From Nocardiopsis sp. FIRDI 009 (GTDB lineage Bacteria; Actinomycetota; Actinomycetes; Streptosporangiales; Streptosporangiaceae): a stretch of 64,000 bases of DNA. Where the stretch lies: NCBI RefSeq assembly GCF_003386285.1, contig NZ_QPNC01000001.1:186001-250000 (forward strand), written 5' to 3'. Below, in pieces: positions 1 through 12,578 of this stretch. How positions within the stretch are numbered: position 1 is the stretch's first letter; every line of letters begins with the position of its first letter. A program made the translations under genes and the position numbers. A model generated the notes under the pieces. The model was not told where the DNA came from. It was given only the letters and a program-made list of their open reading frames with translations, and made no database searches.

Positions 1-141
1 CATGTTACTCAATGTCGTCAGATACTTACTATGGGAATGGTATTGCGTGCCAACATCGGTGTCCATTTCCTCAATGGCCACATCGGGCCAAGGGGCCCCG
101 GGCGGGCCGAGGCGCGGCGGGAAGCCCCGGGCGGGCGCCGT

Positions 142-726
142 TCAACGATCCGTGGCCCGCGTCCGGGACCGTGCGACCAGGACGACGACCGCGCAGGCGA
201 GGAGGGCGAAGGTCGTGTTCTCGGCCGCCGAGATGTCACTCCGCCACGAGTCGAGGGGGCGGCGGACCAGTTCCGCGGCGACCATCAGGACCAGCACCGA
301 CGCCAGCATCGGCCGGGTCCGGGACAGGAAGCCGGTGGCTCCGGCGATCACACCGCCGACCATCGCGACACCGAGCGTCGCCCACAGCACCGCATGGGCC
401 ATCGGTGGTACGGCGCCGAGGCGGGGGGCCGGGAGCGCGTGGAGCCATCCGTGCACCTCGTGGGTGACGAACGCGGTCACCATGAAGACCGTTCCCAGCG
501 CGATCGCCCAACCGATCGAGGCGGGCTCCCGCCGACCGAGCGCGAACGGGACCCAGAACCAGACCACCAGGCTGTTGGCCACCCCGCCCGCGTACTGGGC
601 GGTCGCGCTCCACACCGTGTGGTCGACCAGTCCGTCGGGCGGGACCCCGTTGCTCGTCCCCGACAGGAAACCCACGAGAAGGCCGCTGAGGACTGTGGCC
701 GCGAGTGGGATCGCTCGGTCGCGCAT
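142..726 (-). CDS. Polytopic membrane protein of unknown function
   Basis: This 194-residue product is mostly hydrophobic, with about five or six predicted membrane segments (for example near residues 7-25, 45-60, 72-90 and 105-130) and a short basic C-terminus. I do not recognise the family and see no catalytic motif. The start is the ATG at 726, just after a GGGGAG purine run; an upstream GTG at 789 would add a 21-residue proline-rich extension with no good ribosome-binding site. It lies downstream of glgB in the same direction, but a strong hairpin (798-824) separates them, so it is probably not part of the glucan operon. Confidence 0.6.
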   Translation of the reverse strand: MRDRAIPLAATVLSGLLVGFLSGTSNGVPPDGLVDHTVWSATAQYAGGVANSLVVWFWVPFALGRREPASIGWAIALGTVFMVTAFVTHEVHGWLHALPAPRLGAVPPMAHAVLWATLGVAMVGGVIAGATGFLSRTRPMLASVLVLMVAAELVRRPLDSWRSDISAAENTTFALLACAVVVLVARSRTRATDR

Positions 727-797
727 TGCTCCCCGCTTCGTTGGACTCGACGGTGACGGGTCGGCGGCGGGGGCGGCCCCTCCCGGCACGGTTCCGG

Positions 798-824
798 CGC
801 CGGGGGCGCTCCTCGCCCCCGGCG
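798..824 (-). terminator. Terminator-like hairpin after glgB
   Basis: A perfect 11-bp inverted repeat (CGCCGGGGGCG and its complement) encloses a 5-nt loop 18 nt beyond the glgB stop. There is no U-tract, which is usual in high-GC actinobacteria. It most likely ends the glgE-treS-mak-glgB transcript. Confidence 0.7.
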
Positions 825-841
825 GTGATCGGCGGTATCGG

Positions 842-3130
842 TTACCGCTCGGGCTCGAACCACACGGCGCCGAGCGGCGGCAGCGTCACCTCCGCCGAGA
901 ACGGCTGGCCGTGCCAGCCCGGCTCCTCAGCGGTGACGTGGGTCGGCGCGGGGTGGCCGGAACCGCCGAACCTCGGGTCGTCGGAGTTGAGTACGCAGTT
1001 CCACCGCCCGGCGACCGGCAACCCGGCCCGCCAGCCCGGACGCGGCACCGGTGAGAAGTTCACCGCGCAGGCCAGCACCGACCCGTCCTCGCCGTACCGC
1101 AGGTACGACAGCGTGTTCCCCTCGCGGTCACCGCCGTCCAGCCATCGGAACCCCGCCGGGTCGGTGTCCAGCGACCACAGGGCCGACCGCGGTCGGTAGG
1201 CGTCGTTGAGCGCCCTGACCAGTCGTTGCACCCCCGCGTGGTGGTCGAACCGGAGCAGCCACCACGGCACCCCGGTCTCGTGCGACCACTCGTCCCCCTG
1301 GGCGATCTCCCCGCCCATGAACAGCAGCTGTTTGCCCGGGTGCGACCACATGTACCCCAGCAGCGCGCGTACCGTCGCCGTCCGCTGCCACTCGTCCCCC
1401 GGCGCCTTGTTGAGCAGGGACTGCTTGCCGTGCACGACCTCGTCGTGCGACAGCGGGAGCACGTAGTTCTCGCTGTAGGCGTACACCATCGAGAACGTGA
1501 CCTCGTCGTGGTGGTACTGCCGGTGGATCGGCTCCTTCCTGACGTACTCCAGGGTGTCGTGCATCCACCCCATGTTCCACTTGAACCCGAACCCGAGCCC
1601 TCCGTGGTCCACCGGCCGGGTCACGCCCGGGTAGGCCGTCGACTCCTCCGCGATCATCATCGCGCTCGGGTTGCGGCGGTAGACGGTCGTGTTCAGCTCC
1701 CGGAGGAAGTCGATCGCCTCCAGGTTCTCCCTCCCGCCGAGGACGTTGGGCTCCCACTGGCCGGAGTCGCGCGAGTAGTCCAGGTAGATCATCGACGCCA
1801 CCGCGTCCACCCGCAGCCCGTCGACGTGGAACTCCTCCAGCCAGTACAGCGCGTTGGCGATGAGGAAGTTGCGCACTTCCGTGCGTCCGTAGTTGAAGAT
1901 CAGCGTCCCCCAGTCGGGGTGCTCCCCCCGGCGCGGGTCGGGGTGCTCGTACAGCGCGGTTCCGTCGAACCGCGCCAGCGCCCACTCGTCCCTGGGGAAG
2001 TGCGCGGGGACCCAGTCCAACAGCACGCCCACCCCGGCCCGGTGCAGCGCGTCCACCAGGTACCGGAACTCGTCCGGTGACCCGAAGCGCGGCGTGGGAG
2101 CGTAGTAGGAGGTCACCTGGTAGCCCCAGGACCCGTCGAACGGGTACCCCGCGACCGGCAGGAACTCCACGTGCGTGAACCCCAGGTCGGTGACGTACTC
2201 GACCAGTTGCTCCGCCAGTTCGGCGTAGCCCAGTCCCGGCCGCCACGACCCCAGGTGCACCTCGTACACGCTCATCGGCGCGCGGTGCGGTTCCACGCCC
2301 TTGCGTTCGGCCATCCACGCCTGGTCGCCCCACTCGTGGGCGGACGTGGTCACGATCGACGCCGTCGACGGCGGCAGTTCGGTCCGGCGCGCCATCGGAT
2401 CGGCCTTGTCCCGCCAGTGCCCGTCGGCCCCCAGCACCTGGAACTTGTACAGGTCCCCGTCGCCCATCCCGGGCACGAACAGCTCCCACACGCCGCTGGC
2501 CCCCAGGCTCCGCATGGGGTGGCCGACGCCGTTCCAGCAGTTGACGTCCCCGATCAGGCGGACCCCGCGCGCGTCCGGAGCCCACACCGCGAACCCGGTG
2601 CCGGACACCTCGCCCATGGGCGTGTCGACGGTGCGCACGTGGGCGCCCAGCGCGCGCCACAGCTCCTCGTGCCGTCCCTCGCCGATCAGGTGGAGGTCGA
2701 GGTCGCCCAGTGTGGGGGTGAACCGGTAGGGGTCGGCGGTCACGTGTTCGGGGCCGTCGGCCTCGTACCGGGCGGCGATCCGGTAGTCGGCCGGGGAACC
2801 CAGGGCGGTTTTCGTGACCCGTCCGGCGAACACCCCCCGGTGCAGGTGGTCGAGGGCGACACGGGTGCCGTCGGACAGGACGGCGTGCACCTCCAGCGCA
2901 CCCGGGCGCAGGGCCCGCACGACCGTGGTCCGGCCGGTGGTGTGCACCCCCAGCAGCGAGTGCGGATCGTGGTGGTGTCCGTCCACCACCCGGTCCAGGG
3001 CTGCGAGGAGTTCCGGGTCGGGTGCCGTGGCGCGCGGCCGGCGGGCGGTCGTGGGGCGTCGGCGGGGCGCGGCCGAGGCGGCGGTGGTCGGTCGGGTGCG
3101 CGGGCGCGGTTCCCTGCGGGGCGTGGTCAA
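842..3130 (-). CDS. glgB: 1,4-alpha-glucan branching enzyme GlgB
   Basis: GlgB (762 residues) cuts alpha-1,4-glucan and re-attaches the fragment in alpha-1,6 linkage, branching the polymer made by GlgE. After a basic, low-complexity N-terminus come the N-terminal carbohydrate-binding modules, a GH13 barrel and a C-terminal beta domain. Visible GH13 motifs are [23 protein letters not shown] with the nucleophile Asp, MIAEES with the acid/base Glu, and [11 protein letters not shown]. The start chosen is TTG at 3130, five bases after GGAG. It lies downstream of two hairpins, and longer readings of the frame would overlap mak. It is the last gene of the glgE-treS-mak-glgB operon, about 100 nt after mak. 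The function is secure; the start is less so. Confidence 0.93.
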   Translation of the reverse strand: MTTPRREPRPRTRPTTAASAAPRRRPTTARRPRATAPDPELLAALDRVVDGHHHDPHSLLGVHTTGRTTVVRALRPGALEVHAVLSDGTRVALDHLHRGVFAGRVTKTALGSPADYRIAARYEADGPEHVTADPYRFTPTLGDLDLHLIGEGRHEELWRALGAHVRTVDTPMGEVSGTGFAVWAPDARGVRLIGDVNCWNGVGHPMRSLGASGVWELFVPGMGDGDLYKFQVLGADGHWRDKADPMARRTELPPSTASIVTTSAHEWGDQAWMAERKGVEPHRAPMSVYEVHLGSWRPGLGYAELAEQLVEYVTDLGFTHVEFLPVAGYPFDGSWGYQVTSYYAPTPRFGSPDEFRYLVDALHRAGVGVLLDWVPAHFPRDEWALARFDGTALYEHPDPRRGEHPDWGTLIFNYGRTEVRNFLIANALYWLEEFHVDGLRVDAVASMIYLDYSRDSGQWEPNVLGGRENLEAIDFLRELNTTVYRRNPSAMMIAEESTAYPGVTRPVDHGGLGFGFKWNMGWMHDTLEYVRKEPIHRQYHHDEVTFSMVYAYSENYVLPLSHDEVVHGKQSLLNKAPGDEWQRTATVRALLGYMWSHPGKQLLFMGGEIAQGDEWSHETGVPWWLLRFDHHAGVQRLVRALNDAYRPRSALWSLDTDPAGFRWLDGGDREGNTLSYLRYGEDGSVLACAVNFSPVPRPGWRAGLPVAGRWNCVLNSDDPRFGGSGHPAPTHVTAEEPGWHGQPFSAEVTLPPLGAVWFEPER

Positions 3131-3189
3131 GACGGCTCCGTCGTGGTTGTGGTCGTGGTGGTCGGTCGGGTGGGTGGCACCGCACGGGG

Positions 3190-3216
3190 CCGCCACCCCG
3201 GGGTGCGGGGTGGCGG
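3190..3216 (-). promoter_or_regulatory. Hairpin in the mak-glgB gap
   Basis: A perfect 10-bp stem (CCGCCACCCC with GGGGTGGCGG) with a 7-nt loop lies between the mak stop and the glgB start. A second perfect 8-bp stem (GTGCCCGG with CCGGGCAC) at 3220-3240 overlaps the mak stop codon. Together they could act as a partial terminator or an mRNA processing/stability element that lowers glgB relative to the upstream genes; this role is inferred. Confidence 0.5.
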
Positions 3217-3228
3217 CCGGTGCCCGGG

Positions 3229-4638
3229 TCAGCCGGGCACGGGCGGCGCCGCGGCCGCCGTGGCGGTGGAGACGGCCGCGGCGATGGAGTCGAGCGGCAC
3301 CCGCAGCCAGTCGGGCCGGTTCCGTGCCTCGTACAGCACCTCGTACACGGCCTTGTCGAACTCGAAGGCCCGCAGCGCCGTGAGGTGCTCGTCCGGGTCG
3401 AGGCCGCCCGCGTCGGCGTACCCCGCGCAGAACGCGGCCCTGTTGTTGCGGGCCCAGGCGCGGGCCGCCCATTCCAGTCCGGGGTCGTCCGGGTGCCGGA
3501 CCAGCAGGTACCCGGCGGCGTAGTCGAAGGAGCGGAGCATCCCGGCCACGTCCCGCAGGGGGCTGGTCAGCCGCTGGCGTTCCCGTACGGACACCGTGGG
3601 CTCGCCCTCGAAGTCCAACAGCACCCACCCGGACGCGGTGCGGATCACCTGCCCCAGGTGGTAGTCGCCGTGGATGCGCTGGATCGACAGCGGCTCACCC
3701 AGCCGGGCGAACTCGGTGTAGGCCGACATCACCCGGGGCGCGTACTCCGCCAGTTCCGGTACCTCTCCGCTGGCCAGGGCCAGGCGTTCGATCATCGCCT
3801 CGGCGAGTTCGGCGGTCGAGTTCGCCGACAGCACGTCCGTGGGCAGTGTCCGAGCCAGGGAGCCGTGCACCTCGGCCGTGGTCCGGCCCAGCCGCTCGGC
3901 CTGAGCGGTGAACGCGTCCTCGCCGTCGGCCCCGGACCCGCCCAGCAGCGCCCTGACGCTCCTGGTGGCCAGGACCCAGCCGTCCGTGGCCTGCGGGACG
4001 TAGGACTGGAGCATCGCCAGGGTGGTGGGTTCCTGGTAGCCGGGCAGGTCCGCCTCGATCCACCCGCAGGTACGCGCGACGCACGGCGAGCCGGTCAGCG
4101 CCATCGTCAGCTCCAGGTCCGGGTTGCGCCCCGGCCAGAGCCTGCGGAAGGTCTTCAGGACGTAGTCCTCCCCGAAGACCAGGGACGTGTTGGACTGCTC
4201 CCCGGTCAGGACCCGGCCGCGCGAACCGACCCGGACCGGGGCCCCGGGAAGGGTCCGGAACCGGACCCCGCTCGTGTCCCCGGGGCCGGTCGGGGCGGCG
4301 AACCGTTCGAGCAGGGCGGCGGTCAGCTCACCGTCGTGCGAGGCGTCGTAGACCGCGCGCGGACGGCCGCCGCCCACACGGCACACGCCGATGGTCTCGG
4401 CGGCCAGCTCCCCCGGCAGGGAGCGGGGCGTCCGCGACCCCAGCAGCACCTGGTACCGGGAGCGGCGACCGCGCTGTTCGGCCTCGACGACGACGAGGTC
4501 CAGGCCGGGGCCGTCGCCGCGGGTGGACACCAGGGTGTGCCTGCCCGTGACACGCAGGTCGTGGATGGGAACGCCCTTGCCGGAGAACCAGCGTTGTCGG
4601 GGCAGCCAGGCGGCCAGGAGTTCTTCGAGTTTCGACAT
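3229..4638 (-). CDS. mak: Maltokinase (Mak/Pep2)
   Basis: Maltokinase uses ATP to phosphorylate maltose to maltose-1-phosphate, the substrate of GlgE. The 469-residue product opens with the typical [18 protein letters not shown] segment and ends in an aminoglycoside-phosphotransferase-like lobe. [10 protein letters not shown] (catalytic Asp) and [10 protein letters not shown] (metal-binding Asp) are visible. The start is ATG at 4638, one base after the treS TGA, so translation is probably coupled to treS. A longer reading to 4824 would run antiparallel-free into treS coding sequence and adds only basic low-complexity residues. In several actinobacteria Mak is fused to TreS; here the two are separate. 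Confidence 0.93.
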   Translation of the reverse strand: MSKLEELLAAWLPRQRWFSGKGVPIHDLRVTGRHTLVSTRGDGPGLDLVVVEAEQRGRRSRYQVLLGSRTPRSLPGELAAETIGVCRVGGGRPRAVYDASHDGELTAALLERFAAPTGPGDTSGVRFRTLPGAPVRVGSRGRVLTGEQSNTSLVFGEDYVLKTFRRLWPGRNPDLELTMALTGSPCVARTCGWIEADLPGYQEPTTLAMLQSYVPQATDGWVLATRSVRALLGGSGADGEDAFTAQAERLGRTTAEVHGSLARTLPTDVLSANSTAELAEAMIERLALASGEVPELAEYAPRVMSAYTEFARLGEPLSIQRIHGDYHLGQVIRTASGWVLLDFEGEPTVSVRERQRLTSPLRDVAGMLRSFDYAAGYLLVRHPDDPGLEWAARAWARNNRAAFCAGYADAGGLDPDEHLTALRAFEFDKAVYEVLYEARNRPDWLRVPLDSIAAAVSTATAAAAPPVPG

Positions 4639-4639
4639 G

Positions 4640-6688
<2,049 letters not shown>

Positions 6689-6783
6689 CAACTGCTCCCC
6701 ACCAAGAAAGGTTCGACATCGGATCACGGGGCGTTCCGGACCGGGGGCCGGCGCGGCGGCCGACCCCCCTGCGTCCGGGGCCG

Positions 6784-8754
<1,971 letters not shown>

Positions 8755-9501
8755 TGGCTACACCGTAATTGTCGTGGTTCGGGCGTTGTGGACTGCGGGC
8801 GGCTGGGTCCCGGATGGAAATAACACGTAGTTAATGCAAAGAAAGGCAGGGTTAACGAACAGGCCGGGCAAAACTGTCCGGATTGCGGCTTCGGTGCCCT
8901 CCGCTGTCTATCGTCTGCCCTCCTGCGGGGTTTGGCGGAGTGTCGGGGCCGGATAATTTCTGTGATTCTCGTCACACTGGCCGCCGGGGTCTGTGCCTGG
9001 TATTTGGCCGGTTTCACCTGGGCAAACTTCTCAAATGGTGCATAAGGCAACAGTCGATTCAGGGGTCTCTGTGGATGGTTCGCTCAGTTCTCTGGAGAAA
9101 AGTCGGAAAACTCCGCGGTCGTGTTGTGCTCTGTGTTGCTCTGGGTAGGGATCATCGAATGCGGTCCTGGTTTGCGAGGTCGTATTCCGGACAGGCCCAG
9201 GAGTCCGGCGTGTCCCCATGAAAGCGCGCGCATCGGATCCGTCCCGCGGGGTCGCGGCGCCCCTCTGTCCGTGATCTCTCTTGATGTCGAGTCTTTTCGT
9301 GTGTGCTTCCTTGGTGTTTCGGAGATTTACGGAGAGGTGTCTCTTATGGTCGATCTGGGTGCTTTGGCATGAATTGAGGAATCTTTTTGGAGACACGCCA
9401 GGTATGTCGGTCCTCCCTTTGCCGGCCCCTTGGGAGGGTGGTCGGCGCAGTGTCCGTCACCCGTCGAGCGGGGCGGGCGCCACACGGCGTGAGGGGGCGA
9501 C
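8755..9501. other. 747-bp AT-richer intergenic region between divergent glgE and PBP genes
   Basis: Base composition is visibly less GC-rich than the flanking genes, and no open frame here shows actinobacterial third-position GC. It holds the promoters for glgE (leftward) and the penicillin-binding protein (rightward), and a CRP-type palindrome at 8961-8976. A CCTCCC/GGGAGG stem (9412-9417 with 9432-9437) lies about 65 nt before the PBP start. A small RNA is possible but I cannot show one. Confidence 0.5.
8961..8976. promoter_or_regulatory. Putative CRP/GlxR-family operator
   Basis: The 16-mer TGTGATTCTCGTCACA has both half-sites of the TGTGA-N6-TCACA consensus recognised by CRP-family regulators, including actinobacterial Crp/GlxR. 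It lies about 205 bp upstream of glgE and about 525 bp upstream of the PBP gene. Control of the glucan operon by cAMP-CRP or a homologue is an inference. Confidence 0.5.
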
Positions 9502-11634
9502 GTGACGGGGTCGATCCGGAGACGAACACCGCGCGCGGAGGGAACGCGTTCCCTCACGCGGCTGGTCGGGGTCGCGGTGGTGGCGGGGCTGCTGGTGGCG
9601 GCTCTGCTCCTGCCGTGGGTCGGGGCGGCGGGGATCATCGGCCGCGACACCGCGGCCCTCTTCATGGCGATGCCCGACGACCTGGAGGTGCCCCGACTGT
9701 CGGAGCGGGTCGTGCTCACCGACACCGACGGTCGGCCGTTCGCCGAGATCGCCGAGCGCGAGCGCGAGGTCGTCTCCCTCGACGAGATCAGCCCGTGGGT
9801 CACCGCGGCGCTTCTGGCGGTCGAGGACGAACGCTTCCACGAGCACCACGGATTCGACCCGCGCGGTGTCCTGCGCGCTGCGGTGCTCACCTCCCTGGGG
9901 CACACGCAGGGCGGCTCCACCCTCACCCAGCAGTACGTGAAGAACCTGCTCATCGAGACGGCGGGGAGCGAGGAGGAGGCCGCGCGCGCGAGCGAGCGGA
10001 GCCTCGCGCGCAAGCTGGTCGAGCTCCGCTACGCGGTCGGCCTGGAGCGGCGGCTGACCAAGGACGAGATCCTGGAGGGCTACCTCAACCTCGCCTACTT
10101 CGGCGCGGGGGCGCACGGGATCGAGATGGGCGCGCGGCGGTACTTCTCCGTGCCCGCCGCCGACCTCGATCCGGCGCAGGCCGCGCTGCTGGCCGGGCTG
10201 GTGCGGGCGCCCTCGTACTACGATCCGCTGACCAACCCCGAGGCCGCCCGGAGCCGACGCGACCTCGTCCTGGACCGGATGGTGGCCGTGGGGTCGCTGA
10301 CCCGGGAGGAGGCCGATCGGTACGCGGCCGAGGACCTGGGGCTGGACCCGACCCCGCGCGGCGGAAGCTGCTACCACAGCGAGTACCCGTTCTTCTGCGA
10401 CTACGTCATGCACTGGCTGCGGCGCACGGATGTGCTGGGCGACACCGAGGAGGAACGGCTGCGGATGCTGCGGCAGGGCGGACTGACCGTCCGGACCACC
10501 CTGGACACGGACATGCAGGAGGCGGCGCGGGAGGCGGTCCTCCGGCACGTGCCGAACGACGGCTCCACGCGCTTCGCCGCCCAGGCACTCGTCGAACCCG
10601 GCACCGGGCGGGTGCGGGCGCTCGCCCAGAACCTGCGGTACGGCTTCGACGAGAACGATCCGGGCACGACCGCCATCAACCTCGCGGTCGACCGGCGCGA
10701 CGGCGGGACCACCGGATACCAGGCGGGGTCGACGTTCAAGACGTTCACCCTCGCCGCCGCGCTCGACGCCGGGCTGGACTACGGGACCAGTTTTCGGTCG
10801 CCCGGAAACAAGACGATCACCGGTCTGAGGAACTGTGACGGCGGCCGGATGGAACCGTGGAGCGTGCGCAACGCGGGAGAGAGCAACTCGGGTACGCACA
10901 CCATGGTCACCGCGACCCGGGGGTCGGTGAACACCTACTTCGCGCAGCTCCAGCGCCGGGTGGGCCTGTGCGAGACGGCGACGATGGCCGAGCGGGCGGG
11001 CGTCCACCGCGCCGACGGGCAGCCGCTCGGGGTGTGGAGCTCGTTCACCCTGGGGGACCAGGAGGTCTCCCCGCTGACCCTGGCCGCCGCCTACGCCACG
11101 TTCGCCGCCCGGGGCGTGCACTGCGTTCCGGCGCCGGTCGACGCCGTGGTCGTCGACCGGCCGGGTGAGGAGGACGACGAGGAGATCCCGGTCGAGGCCG
11201 AGTGCGAGCGCGCGGTCGACCAGCGGGTGGCCGACGGGGTGAACCACCTCCTCCAGGAGCCGTTCAACGGGGGGACCGCGCGCGGCCTCGGCATCGGGCG
11301 CCCGGCGGCGGGCAAGACGGGCACGACCGACGGGGCCGCCTACGCGTGGTTCGCGGGGTACACGCCGAACCTGGCCGCGGCGGTGGCGGTCGGCGACGTG
11401 CGGGGCGGTGAGCGCCACCCGCTCCAGGACGTGACCATCGGCGGCCGGTACTACGGGATCGTCTACGGCGGGACCGTGCCCGGACCGATCTGGCGGGACA
11501 CGATGAGCGCGGCCACGGCGTCGCTCCCGGCGGAGGGGTTCGCGGCCTCGCCCAAGGCCTTCGGCGACCCGGACGCCGAGCCGTCCGGCGACGGCGCCGA
11601 CGGGGGCGACGGCGGTGGGGACGGCGACGGATAG
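9502..11634 (+). CDS. Bifunctional class A penicillin-binding protein (transglycosylase/transpeptidase)
   Basis: This enzyme polymerises lipid II into glycan strands and cross-links the peptides outside the membrane. The 710-residue protein has a basic cytoplasmic N-terminus, one membrane anchor near residues 20-45, a GT51 domain (EDERFHEHHGFD with the catalytic Glu, GGSTLTQQ, RKLVELRYA) and a transpeptidase domain. The transpeptidase motifs are all present: STFK (Ser410), SVN (475-477) and KTGT (Lys605). An acidic Gly/Asp-rich tail closes the protein. The start is GTG at 9502. It is transcribed alone; the next gene has its own riboswitch leader. I cannot assign it to a specific PBP subgroup such as PonA. 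Confidence 0.93.
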   Translation: MTGSIRRRTPRAEGTRSLTRLVGVAVVAGLLVAALLLPWVGAAGIIGRDTAALFMAMPDDLEVPRLSERVVLTDTDGRPFAEIAEREREVVSLDEISPWVTAALLAVEDERFHEHHGFDPRGVLRAAVLTSLGHTQGGSTLTQQYVKNLLIETAGSEEEAARASERSLARKLVELRYAVGLERRLTKDEILEGYLNLAYFGAGAHGIEMGARRYFSVPAADLDPAQAALLAGLVRAPSYYDPLTNPEAARSRRDLVLDRMVAVGSLTREEADRYAAEDLGLDPTPRGGSCYHSEYPFFCDYVMHWLRRTDVLGDTEEERLRMLRQGGLTVRTTLDTDMQEAAREAVLRHVPNDGSTRFAAQALVEPGTGRVRALAQNLRYGFDENDPGTTAINLAVDRRDGGTTGYQAGSTFKTFTLAAALDAGLDYGTSFRSPGNKTITGLRNCDGGRMEPWSVRNAGESNSGTHTMVTATRGSVNTYFAQLQRRVGLCETATMAERAGVHRADGQPLGVWSSFTLGDQEVSPLTLAAAYATFAARGVHCVPAPVDAVVVDRPGEEDDEEIPVEAECERAVDQRVADGVNHLLQEPFNGGTARGLGIGRPAAGKTGTTDGAAYAWFAGYTPNLAAAVAVGDVRGGERHPLQDVTIGGRYYGIVYGGTVPGPIWRDTMSAATASLPAEGFAASPKAFGDPDAEPSGDGADGGDGGGDGDG

Positions 11635-11717
11635 GCGGCGCCCCCAGGGCCTTGGGGAGGCGGCGGACGCTCCCCGGGACGGGCCGCTGGCGGAGTGTTC
11701 GGGGTGGTGTGTGTCAC

Positions 11718-11729
11718 TACCAGGCAGTA
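11718..11729. promoter_or_regulatory. TACT-N4-AGTA-type palindrome, copy 1 (TACCAGGCAGTA)
   Basis: This 12-mer has one mismatch to the TACT-N4-AGTA pattern seen exactly at 18627 and 32288. It lies about 35 bp before the TPP aptamer, with a CATAAT -10-like hexamer seven bases downstream, so a bound protein would cover the promoter of the thiamine transporter operon. Confidence 0.35.
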
Positions 11730-11751
11730 TGTGCCGCATAATGGTTCATAA

Positions 11752-11843
11752 CCGACAGGGGAGCGCATGGGCGCTGAGAGTGCGGCACCGTCGCCGCAGA
11801 CCCTTACACACCTGATCTGGGTAGTGCCAGCGAAGGAAGTCGT
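11752..11843 (+). promoter_or_regulatory. TPP (thiamine pyrophosphate) riboswitch
   Basis: The conserved THI-box elements appear in order: an outer stem closing CGAC with GTCG, GGGGAGC, CTGAGAG (11774-11780), CAGACCCTT, ACCTGATCTGGGTA and GTGCCAGCGAAGGAAG. A 9-bp hairpin at 11871-11897 (CGCGCACCG with CGGTGCGCG) follows and probably forms part of the expression platform. The element precedes a YkoEDC transporter, the expected target of thiamine repression. Confidence 0.95.
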
Positions 11844-11961
11844 AGGAACCGTCACCGGTGGCGTGTCTCCCGCGCACCGGTACGTCTTCGGTGCGCGCCG
11901 CACGGCCATCGGGGCGCTCTTGGCCGCATGACCCCTCGTCACCCCCGACGAAGGGACAGGA

Positions 11962-12573
11962 ATGGGTACCGACACCGGCCGAACCGGGTACAGGGAACAG
12001 ATCGTCGACGGGATCCGCGGCTGGCGGACGGTCGACATCGTGGTCGCCGCCGTCATCGGCGTCGCGATCGGCGTCGTCTTCTGGCTGTGGAACATCGTGT
12101 GGACGGTCACGACCCCGCTGTTCGTGGGCTTCCCGCCCGGGCAGGCGGTCGTCTACGGCATGTGGCTGATCTCCGGCGTCCTGGGCGGCCTCATCATCCG
12201 CAGGCCCGGCGCCGCCCTCCTCACCTCGATCGCCGCAGCCTCCGTCTCCGCCGTGCTGGGCACCCAGTGGGGGATCATGGTCATCCTCGACGGCGCCCTC
12301 CAGGGCATCCTGCCCGAGCTGGTCTTCCTGGCCTTCGGCTACCGCCGCTGGGGCATGGGCGTGGCCGTGCTCGCCGCCGCCGTCGCCGGGATCTCCCCCG
12401 CCATCCGCGACAACATCACCTACAACGTCGCCTGGCCGATCGAGTTCAAGCTCGCCTACGGCGCCATCGTCATCGTCAGCGCCGCCGTCATCGCCGGTGT
12501 CGGCGCCCGCCTGATCACCACCGCGCTCGCCAGGACCGGCGCGCTGGCCCCCTTCCCGTCGGCCAGGGGCTGA
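11962..12573 (+). CDS. ECF transporter substrate-binding (S) component, YkoE family
   Basis: YkoE is the membrane S component that captures thiamine or its hydroxymethylpyrimidine precursor for an energy-coupling-factor transporter. The 203-residue product begins with a short hydrophilic stretch and has about five or six membrane segments. GWRTVDIVVAAVIGVAIG and the NIVWTVTTPLFVGFPPGQA loop are typical of the family. The start is ATG at 11962, preceded by AAGGGACAGGA. It is the first gene behind the TPP riboswitch and is followed after 5 nt by the double ATPase gene. The exact ligand cannot be told from sequence. Confidence 0.92.
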   Translation: MGTDTGRTGYREQIVDGIRGWRTVDIVVAAVIGVAIGVVFWLWNIVWTVTTPLFVGFPPGQAVVYGMWLISGVLGGLIIRRPGAALLTSIAAASVSAVLGTQWGIMVILDGALQGILPELVFLAFGYRRWGMGVAVLAAAVAGISPAIRDNITYNVAWPIEFKLAYGAIVIVSAAVIAGVGARLITTALARTGALAPFPSARG

Positions 12574-12578
12574 CCGGG

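Noticed and set aside
1-141. Possible start (CAT at 1-3) of a leftward gene leaving the window
   Set aside because: Only the start triplet would be inside, with no clear ribosome-binding site. The AT-rich sequence may be a promoter but cannot be assigned.
3131-3628. N-terminal extension of glgB to 3628
   Set aside because: It would overlap the mak coding region on the same strand. The TTG at 3130 with GGAG, after two hairpins, gives a normal-length enzyme.
8883-9396. Short open frames in the 8.8-9.5 kb intergenic region
   Set aside because: They lack ribosome-binding sites, third-position GC bias and recognisable domains.
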